Part shown: piece by piece, positions 56,440-64,000 of the stretch
How the letters are laid out: each line of letters starts with the position of its first letter
Numbering within the stretch: position 1 is the first letter of the stretch
From: Culex pipiens pallens
Taxonomy: Eukaryota > Arthropoda > Insecta > Diptera > Culicidae
Direction: 5' to 3'
Length of the DNA: 64,000 nt
Assembly: GCF_016801865.2 (NCBI RefSeq)
Contig: NC_068939.1
Span: 74,080,100-74,144,099 of the forward strand
The notes under the pieces: generated by a model
The model's input: the letters and a program-made list of their open reading frames with translations, nothing else
What the model was told of the DNA's origin: nothing
Database searches by the model: none
Translations under genes and position numbers: made by a program

Positions 56440-57200
56440 TTCGGCATATTTATTGCTTTTTGTTCGTCTCCAAAAAGTCACCGTGAGTTGTTTCTTGCAG
56501 GACCACGAAATCGCTCCTCCTTGCCCCAGGAAAATGTATCCGCTCGTCCGGGTCCGATCCCCAATCAATATCGCAATAGCCGATAATCTCCCACTCAGCG
56601 TCCCGCTTGTGCACCAGACTGTGCGTTGCTGTACCACGAAGGTATCGCAAAAGATGTTTGGCCGCGTTTCAGTGCTTCGTCCCGGGTTCCGGTTGAATAA
56701 GCTTACGATGTTAACCGCGAACAGGATATCCGCCCGCGAGCTCTGATCAGATACATGAGGCAGCCGACTGCTTCTTGGTAGGAGACGTCCTTCATCAGCG
56801 CTGTCTCGACCTCGGTCTTTGGGCTTATCTCGTTGGACAGATTCGCTTTCGCGTTCATCGAGATACTGGCCGGGTTGCCTTCGCTCATGTTGAACAGCTT
56901 CAGGACGGATTCGATGTACGCTTCCTGGTCCAGGGCGATTCCATCTGCCATCCTCTCGATCCGGATTCCGAACAGTGCTTCGCGGCTCCCAAGTCCTTTA
57001 TGCGGAAGTGACTGCAATGATGCTTCTTCAGCTTGCTCGTCTACGAACTGTTTCTGCTGAAAATCAACAGGTCGAGGACGTAGATGGCCACGATCGGAAT
57101 GTTGTAATCATTATCGCTAAGGTTGACGCACTGATCGTACTTCTTCTTAGCTGCTTCTGATTTCAGACTCCCCCTTGGAGGAAGGCAGTGGAACTGGCCT
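56440..57200 (-). pseudogene. Degenerate Ty1/copia-type pol fragment (RT to RNase H)
   Basis: Minus-strand pieces in several frames follow the order of a copia polyprotein. From about 57139: IPIVAIYVLDLLIFS, the catalytic YVDD region with its first aspartate replaced by leucine, then an in-frame stop at about 57041-57043 and a KDLG motif. A frameshift leads to LFGIRIERMADGIALDQEAY (about 56965-56900) and SYQEAVGCLMYL near 56770. After further shifts come MRYLRGTATHSL (56650) and GYCDIDWGSD, the RNase H start, and GGAISWSCKKQLTV in another frame. Stops, shifts and the altered catalytic site show it is dead. AAGGGGGAG near 57168-57176 resembles a polypurine tract but lies upstream, which suggests rearrangement. 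Confidence 0.8.
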
Positions 57201-57780
57201 ATTCCTCCGACATGTAGAGCAAATAGCGACAGCTGGGGCAGTGATGCGTAGAATGTGCTTTATATTTGCTTCGCTTTCAAGTCATATCTCGATTTATGAT
57301 GCTTTTCTATTTACTTTTTTCAGATCTAGCAATTCTTAAGCTGTTTTGGTCATGTTTGATCACAACGGGTGTGGCAGGATTAAAATCCTGAAGCTGCTTA
57401 AGTATAATGTGACGCAATCTCGTTTAACACTCCAACCCAACAACCAACGGACCGGTAACGGCCCTGGGTCATTGCAACGAAGAAAATGACGGATAGCCTC
57501 GGCTGGTGGCCAACAAAACCGGCCCGAACGTGTCCAAATCATTCTATCGTTGTGGAACATATTGATACGGCCGGCGTTGGTGGAGTGTTGTACGCCAACA
57601 CCCGGATGACCAACGCGAGCATCGGCCACACTTCCAAACCAGTTGGCCGAACCACCATCAAAGCCAACGATCGAGACAACTTGTTCGAGAGAATGTGTAT
57701 AAATCTGGCGGGCTGTCCCCAGTCTCGCTTCTCTCATCCCCGTCAGAGTTCAAATTAAAATTAAACAAATGCCCACAAAA
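57201..57780. other. GC-richer sequence next to copia remnant, unassigned
   Basis: A 125-aa minus frame (57360-57737) and a 90-aa plus frame overlap without recognisable domains. The minus-strand string TGTTGGGTTGGAGTGTTAAA near 57418-57437 could be an LTR edge, but no second LTR copy exists in the window to test it. Confidence 0.35.
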
Positions 57781-57969
57781 GTCCCCTGAAAGACAAATTA
57801 AAGAAAAAAAAAACTTTAATTCATGTTTTGTTTATGTTCTTTCACTTGAATGACAGCTTTATATCTCCGCTCCCAACTCTAACGAAAATGACTAAAATTA
57901 AACATTTTTAGATATAATTTTCTCCATTCCTGGGTAAAATTCAGTATTTTTTAGGGTAAATTTAGTCAT

Positions 57970-58012
57970 TATATGAGGTAAAATTACCTCATATATGAGG
58001 TAAATTTACACA
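57970..58012. repeat. Short palindrome TATGAGGTAAAATTACCTCATA
   Basis: A near-perfect palindrome centred near 57984, followed by another ATATGAGGTAAA copy. It lies in the right part of the CACAGCAAAAAA-ended element. Confidence 0.7.
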
Positions 58013-58101
58013 TTTTTAGAGGTAAAATTAAAGCTTTTTTCTGACATAAAAGATGTACCCCTTCCCAGATGCAATATTACCACGATTTTTTTTTCTGTGT
58101 G

Positions 58102-58708
58102 GATATAGGAGTTTAATTAACAAAAAACACTTTAAATGAATTTTCTTGTGATAATCATGTTTGGAATGTTTAAGTTCGCTTTAAAATATTTTTTATTTTT
58201 ATTTAAGAAGTTCAGATTTTTTTTCGCAAAAAAATATATTGGGAACTGATGATTGCAAAACAGCTGGAATGGTGTGAAAAGCATTTCAAAAACTTTACAT
58301 TTAACAATTCTTTTTTATTTGTTTAGCCCTCTTCCACCGTTTTTGGTCAGGGTCGACTGACAAAACTATCACCGCCTACTGTTAAATAAAAAGGCGCTGA
58401 AAACAAAGTCTGAATATTATATCTTTTTATGTTATTTTATGTAAATTTATTTGTTAAAAGTGAAATCCAATAGAATTACTGAAAATCTCCAAGTTGTTGA
58501 TGTAAAATTACAGTATTCAAGACATTTCATTTCATACATGATTTATTTTAAAAAGAAAAGTGAAGAAATTTTTTGACAGATTAGGTAGGATATTATACTA
58601 TGTCTAATAAAGATTTCTCCAATACTAAGAGTTCACATATTATTCCATGATTTCTTGTTAACAAACAAATGAGGTTGGATAACGTCTTATTCGTAACTAC
58701 ACAGTAAA
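58102..58708. other. AT-rich spacer
   Basis: Nothing recognised. Confidence 0.6.
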
Positions 58709-59553
58709 ACGTTACTTAATCCACCTTTAGGTGGTTGGTGCCTTCCTCACATTCATAAAGTCAATACATTCAGTAAAAATAGCAACATTCCCTTAACAAG
58801 TTTAACAAATCAACTTTATTACTCATTTCTTTTGATTGGGTTCGCAGACCTTCAATATTTCTGGCTCATCGGCAAGGTCTGATTAAAAACCTAATCAACG
58901 ATAGTTCACAATATCTGAAATCGGCCTCCAAAAAGTGTATAAATAACACTTAAGTGCTAATAACTTTTGATAGGGTTGTCAGATCTTCAATGTTTTGGGC
59001 TCATTGGAAAGGTTTTTTTAATACCTTTTTGAAAATGTATAACATGTTAGGTTTTCTTGCAAAAAACACCCTTTTTACAATTTTCCGGACATTCGCCAAA
59101 ATCGTTTTTTTAGCATAACTTTTGAAGTACTTAACTAAGGGACCGTCCATAAACCACGTGGACACTTTTTTGGGAATCTGTTACCCGTGGACAATTTTCC
59201 ATACAAAAAAAAACTTGTTTTGTATGGATCGTGGACAATCGCCATACCCCCCCCCCCTTTAAAGTGTCCACGTGGTTTATGGATGGTCCCTAAACTTGCT
59301 GGTTTAAAATAGAGACCTATGGGACCCCAAGACGGATCAAATGAGACTAATACGGTCAAAATCCGTTCATCCAGTCCGGAGATAATCGAGTGACATTTTT
59401 TTGTCCACCCACCTACACACATCCACACAGACATTTGCTCAGAACATGATTCTGAGTCGATATGTATACGTGAAGGTGGGTCTACGAGGTCAAATTAATA
59501 AGTTCATTTTTCGAGTTATTTTATAGCCTTTCTTCAGTAAGGTGAGGAAGGCA
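58709..59553 (+). mobile_element. TIR transposon copy C, with nested hairpin
   Basis: Left end CTTAATCCACCTTTAGGTGG then TGCCTTCCTCAC at 58739; right end GGTGAGGAAGGCA near 59541-59553. Internally it has only about two diverged partial units of the 164-bp repeat (TTCAAT(A/G)TTT(C/T)(T/G)GG(C)CTCAT words at about 58850 and 58986). A 154-bp hairpin interrupts it at 59138-59291. No transposase frame. Confidence 0.8.
59138..59291. mobile_element. 154-bp hairpin MITE nested in copy C
   Basis: AGGGACCGTCCATAAACCAC at the left is mirrored by GTGGTTTATGGATGGTCCCT at the right, continuing through GTGGACACTTT/AAAGTGTCCAC and TTTCCATACAAA/TTTGTATGG. A run of about 12 C is in the right arm. TAA lies on both sides. 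Relics of the family are at 18.6 and 22.6 kb. Confidence 0.85.
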
Positions 59554-59776
59554 AAAATAGTGGAATTGATAGGAGGTATAAAATAATCTTTTTATGATGA
59601 ATATGAACTTAATTATAAATGAAAATGCAATCATTTTTTTGAGATTAAAAAACTACATCTGAGTACAGCAAAAAATCCGACGGTAAAATCGCATGCAAAC
59701 GTTTTCGTCAAAAGAGGACACACTTCATATTACACAGTGCATGTACATTTTTTTGTAAACACAAAAACAAGTTGCA

Positions 59777-59842
59777 TTCAACGGGATTCAAAACCAGCAC
59801 CATCAGTAAGGACTGGAGCCTTAGCCCATTCGGCCATCAGAC
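59777..59842 (-). repeat. tRNA-like sequence (A and B box) in a TIR element
   Basis: On the minus strand TGGCCGAATGGGCTAAGGC fits the A box and D arm of a leucine- or serine-type tRNA, and GGTTTTGAATCCCG about 35 bp later resembles a B box. Arms pair too poorly for a functional tRNA. It may be a tRNA relic or the head of a SINE. Confidence 0.55.
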
Positions 59843-59869
59843 CCATGAAAATTGGAAAGGATATACGCA

Positions 59870-60751
59870 TAGGGGAGAGTGGGGAGACTTGATCCCCTTT
59901 TTTTGTATCGCACATAACTCTGTCAATTTTTCACAAAACTATGATCTTTTTGCATGAATTGAAAGCTTAAACATTCAACTATGTTTGGCTGATAAGGGTA
60001 TTTCATCAGATAAACTCTTAGAAAAATGCCAAGCGTTTTAAATAAATATTTTAAACCGGCATTTTCAAAATGTTGGGGGTAATTTGATCCCCCTTTCAAC
60101 ATTTTGAAGAAATCTTAAGCAAAATGTTTCTTATTAATCCAAACTTTTAATTTTCTATAAGATACAGCAATTTCACATTAAACCTGTAGGCCAAAATTGA
60201 GCATGTTTACAAAAGCTGGTCATTTTTGTTTACAAAACTTTTGAAAAATGGTTTAAACTGCAGTTAGTTATGTACAACTATACTGAAGGAAACTATGTAC
60301 GAAAACCCAGCCAAATTATTTAATCTTGAGGCTGATTCCAGTGACTGTAAAAATGCAGGGATCAAGTCTCCCTAAACGCACTTTTATAAACAATTGATTG
60401 TAAAAATAGTATGACTATAAATTTAACGCCAAATGCGTAAGGGTTTTGGAGTTGATATGTTTATAAAACAATTCATGTATGAAACATATTTTTTTGAATA
60501 ATTTTTGAGTGTTTTCTATACTTATCAAAACAAAGAAAAAAGATCTCTTGGAAGTTTTTTGCAGCACTTCTTCGAAAAATGTCTGTAACTCAATCTAAAC
60601 ATTTTTAATTTTTTTCTTTGTTTTCTACAATGAGTTTTAGTCAATTTCGCACAACTTTCTAGAACAAAGCTAATTGTTTTACCCACATGCTGACGAGATA
60701 CAGGCTTGGGATCAAGTCTCCCCGGGGATCAAGTCTCTCCACTCTCCCCTA
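59870..60751. mobile_element. TA-flanked MITE (GGGGAGAGTGGGGAGAC ends)
   Basis: TAGGGGAGAGTGGGGAGACT at 59870 and AGTCTCTCCACTCTCCCCTA ending at 60751 are inverted with one mismatch, followed inward by TGATCCCC/GGGGATCA. TA borders both sides. GGATCAAGTCTCCC also occurs inside (about 60358 and 60709). About 880 bp, AT-rich interior, no transposase frame. It sits inside the tRNA-like TIR element. Confidence 0.82.
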
Positions 60752-60991
60752 TATGAGCTTGACATTTCGGTCAAGTAGGTTTCCCATACTGATGGGCTAC
60801 ATATTTCAGGGTGTAATATTACATAAAATTTCATAAAATAATGCAAAATTTGTTCAACACACGCGCAGCTGGATTACTATTTTTTTTTTTGCTGTGTACA
60901 TCTTGTGTTACAAAAAAAACTAATTAAAAATATGATATCTGTGAATGTGGACCGATTTTCTGTAAAAAAATGTAACATTGCTTTTAAAAAT

Positions 60992-62352
60992 GGGTAATTC
61001 TCTACGAACTCACACGAAATCGGGAAAAGTTGCCCCGACCCCTATTCGATTTGCGTGAAACTTTGTCCTTAGGGGTAACTTTTGTCCCTGATCACGAATC
61101 CGAGGTCCGTTTTTTGATATCTCGTGACGGAGGGGCGGTACGACCCCTTCCATTTTTGAACATGCGAAAAAAGAGGTGTTTTTCAATAACAGCTGCAGCC
61201 TGAAACGGTGATGAGATAGAAATTTGGTGTCAAAGGGACTATTGTGTAAAATTAGACGCCCGATTTGATTGCGTACTCAGAATTCCGAATAAACGTATTT
61301 TTCATCGGAAAAAACACTAAAAAAGTTTTAAAAATTCTCCCATTTTCCGTTACTCGACTGTAAAATTTTTTGGAACATGTCATTTTATGGGAAATTCAAT
61401 GTTCTTTTCGAATCTACATTGTCCCAGAAGGGTCATTTTTTCATTTAGAACAAAATTTTTCATTTTAAAATTTCGTGTTTTTTCTAACTTTGCAGGGTTA
61501 TTTTTTAGAGTGTAACAATGTTCTACAAAGTTGTAGAACAGACAATTACAAAAATTTTGATATACAGACATAAGGGGTTTGCTTATAAACATCACGAGGT
61601 ATCGCGATTTTACCAAAAAAAGTTTTGAAAAAGTTGGTCGTCATCGATCATGGCCATTCATGGTCACCCGCGACAGACACGGAAGACGAAACAAAGAGAA
61701 ACGCAAAAAGTAACTTTTTCAAAACTTTTTTTCGTAAAATCGCGATAACTCGTGATGTTTATAAGCAAACTCCTTATGTCTATATATCAAATTTTTTGTA
61801 ATTGTCTGCTCTCCAACTTTTTAGAACATTGTTACACTCTAAAAAATAACCCTGCAAAGTTAGAAAAAACACGAAATTTTAAAATGAAAAATTTTGTTCT
61901 AAATGAAAAAATGACCCTTCTGGGACAATGTAGATTCGAAAAGTACATTAAATTTCCCATAAAATGACATGTTCCAAAATTTTTTACAGTCGAGTAACGG
62001 AAAATGGGAGAATTTTTAAAACTTTTTTAGTGTTTTTTTCGATGAAAAATACGTTTATTTGGAATTCTGAGTACGCCATCAAATCGGGCGTCTAATTTTA
62101 CATAAAAGTTCCTTTGACACCAAATTTCTATCTCATCACCGTTTCAGGCTGCAAATTGTTGAAAAATACCTCTTTTTTCGCATGTTCAAAAATGGAAGGG
62201 GTCGTACCGCCCCTCCGTCACGAGATATCAAAAAACGGACCTCGGTTTCGTGATCAGGGACAAAAGTTACCCCTTAGGACAAAGTTTCACGCAAATCGAA
62301 GGGGGTCGGGGCAACTTTTCCCGATTTCGTGTGAGTTGGTAGAGAATTACCC
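60992..62352. mobile_element. Foldback element FB1, copy 5 (both ends of one type)
   Basis: Both ends carry the GAAATCGGGAAAAG-type terminus, unlike the other copies, which have one of each kind. Arms about 620 bp, spacer with CGTCATCGATCATGGCC and GGTCACCCGCGACAG in the same direction as copy 4. The right arm frame runs on to 117 aa beyond the element. Confidence 0.9.
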
Positions 62353-64000
62353 ATATATATTATTAAATTATGAAGAAAACAATGGAAAAAAACAATGCAA
62401 TTTTAAACAAAACAAGAAACATGTCGCTATGCAGCAAAATGTTTCCTTCATGATGTTGGGAAAATAAAATTGATTAAAAAAATGTTTCAGGGGACCTTTT
62501 AATTACGGAGTTTTTTTGTAATTATTTTGGAGTAACAAGCGAAAAGAATATGTTTCTGTTTGAAAAAGATAGGCAAACGAGGATAAACTTATGTTGCCAT
62601 TCTACGACCATGACCAAAACTGGATCATCGATTCACAAATTCAATCCCTTTCTGCTATCTAAGCGATTCGCAGTCCCATGCACCCTTCAAACGCTCTCTC
62701 TCTCTGATGCTGTCAGGCTGAACAATTTGCCAAACGGCAGCACATAAATCCACATTTACATGCGCTTATTGGGGTTATCTTGGGACCGTGCCGTTTTTCG
62801 CGTGCGGGACGGTAATAACTCAATTTGCCAAGCTTGCAGATTTGGTTGTTTGGCCGTACTGTTTGTTACTTCGGTACTAGCCGTTACCGGTCGATGCTAA
62901 AAATGGAGCCTTACATAATGTGGCTTAGGAGAGCCTCAATTGCATAATTTGGATGTGCAGCACCAGCACTGGGCTCATTTTTACATACCGGTCTCTCGTC
63001 AGTTTAGACGAAGCCGTTTATGGTTAATGTGGGGTCCGCTTTAAAACTAGACTCTGTTCTGATACGGTGTGTGAGGTTTATCTGATGAACCAGCAGCAAC
63101 GCACGCGGGCCATGGAGAGTTCAATGGCAAGCTCCAAATCTGCAGCTAATGAACTCAAATGGTCATCAACTGTGTGCGCCCTCGTACTTCCAGTTAGGGT
63201 CGTTCATGTTTGGTTTGGTCATGCTGCAGTGTCTGTACTTACTGGTAGAACGTACTGAAGGTGGAAATTATTCTAGCAGCAATTTGGAATTATGGAAATG
63301 CCAATGTCATTGACTAAATAATTGGAGTTATTATGGCAATGTCTTGTGTGTGTGTTTCATCAACTATTTTTTCAAACAGTTGGAAGAAATTCCTGAAATG
63401 CATTCTAACAATGCTTCAAGAAACTTTCTTCAAAACATTACAATACACTTCATTGGACAATTCCAGCCACGAGTGATCATCAGTTACCTAATAGAGACAT
63501 TCATCCCGGCTTAAGTCACCTCCCCCCACCAGCCATAACATCACTGGTCTCATAGACCACCAGCTCAAAAAAACAACATCACCCGCCATTGCATCACCCA
63601 GCTTAATGACGCTTTCCCGACAATCACAGTCAAGTCCAAACATGGTTGGCATCCCTCGGCAGAGGTCGCGTGATGATGCCATAATGTGCGTGGAATTTTG
63701 CTCGTGTCACACGCGCCACCTGCAGCAAGACCACCGTCTCGGGGCGCCGGAAGCTGTCACTAACTGACCTCCCCCCTCTCTTGACCAACGCGGATTGAAG
63801 CCCTTGGACGACACGCAATGAATTATGATTCACTTTTTTTTAGGAAGAGTATGCGTGACTTGGGTGGCATGCAATGCTTAGGAAAAGCTCAATTTTCGTG
63901 GCTGAATGATATTTTTTTTGCTTAACTAAGTGATTAGCTGACTTTGACAAATCTATCGTCAAGGCGTTAATTGAATTAATTTAAATATTCAAGTGAGTTA
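62353..64000. other. Unique sequence to window end
   Basis: About 62560-63860 is GC-richer and not repeated in the window. Several 60-70 aa frames on both strands have no recognisable domain. CTCTCTCTCTC is at about 62694-62704. Confidence 0.5.

Larger units (their letters stand above)
55835..58101. mobile_element. Possible TIR element (CACAGCAAAAAA ends) interrupted by copia debris
   Basis: GCACAGCAAAAAATAGTG at 55835 is roughly the inverse of CACGATTTTTTTTTCTGTG ending near 58100. The outer parts contain GTAATATTACATC and GGTAAAATTACC words on both sides. The central 1.4 kb is GC-richer and carries retrotransposon remains, so the element seems to have been a landing site. Terminal matches are short and imperfect. 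Confidence 0.4.
59663..60899. mobile_element. TIR element (GTACAGCAAAAAA ends) carrying a tRNA-like segment, split by a MITE
   Basis: GTACAGCAAAAAATCC at 59663 and TTTTTTTGCTGTGTAC ending at 60899 form the ends. Between the left end and the nested MITE lies a minus-strand tRNA-like stretch. Right of the MITE the sequence continues with GTGTAATATTACATAAAAT, a word type shared with the 55.8-kb element of similar ends. Without the insert it would be about 355 bp. Confidence 0.5.

Noticed and set aside
57360..57758. 125-aa minus frame as a gene, or copia LTR
   Set aside because: No domain, an antisense frame of similar length, and no second LTR copy to support an LTR.

Overview
The window looks like non-coding, transposon-dense nuclear DNA of a culicine mosquito (Culex or Aedes type). 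The evidence is AT-rich sequence with no recognisable host exon on either strand, a tRNA-derived SINE, a CR1/Jockey-group non-LTR retrotransposon, Ty1/copia debris, and many elements with the look of mosquito MITEs, such as those ending in GTGAGGAAGGCA. The species is inferred from these repeats, not proven. A run of exactly 100 N (47376-47475) marks a scaffold gap. No operons, host protein genes or functional RNA genes could be supported.

The dominant theme is palindromic DNA. At least five unrelated kinds of long inverted repeat are present. Family FB1 (ends GGGTAATTCTC) has five copies at 20.5, 22.8, 30.8, 47.5 and 61.0 kb. Family FB2 has a 1.9 kb near-complete palindrome at 33.7 kb and a shorter derivative at 10.8 kb. 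Two different foldbacks are flanked by TTAA (9.7 and 28.6 kb). A palindrome within a palindrome lies at 40.2 kb. Shorter hairpins lie at 0.6, 3.0, 25.1, 55.0 and 59.1 kb.

Layout: 0-1 kb, end of a TE with internal 164-bp tandem units; 1.4-9.6 kb, mixed unique and relic sequence with a tRNA-like SINE, an element at 7.7 kb and small hairpins; 9.7-13.4 kb, two foldbacks and a GCAGACGG-ended element; 13.6-18.6 kb, GC-richer sequence around a 1.85 kb 9-bp minisatellite; 18.6-25.3 kb, two FB1 copies (one split by a MITE) and a 219-bp MITE; 25.4-27.5 kb, a hAT-like non-autonomous element with a perfect 8-bp target duplication; 27.5-38 kb, unique islands between foldbacks; 38.1-39.3 kb, second copy of the 164-bp TE; 40.2-44 kb, composite palindrome and unique sequence; 44.4-46.3 kb, a 10-bp helically phased T-tract minisatellite; 47.4-51.8 kb, gap, FB1 and the CR1-like element; 52.9-58.1 kb, unique sequence, a TA-flanked MITE, the SINE and copia debris; 58.7-62.4 kb, nested TIR elements and the last FB1; 62.4-64 kb, unique sequence.

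The only long credible protein-coding frame is the reverse transcriptase on the minus strand at 49612-51594. The very long low-complexity frames at 15.6-17.8 kb are products of the 9-bp repeat. Nothing here works as a gene pathway. The possible shared biology is structural: long hairpins that could feed small-RNA pathways, and repeats that could bend or destabilise DNA.
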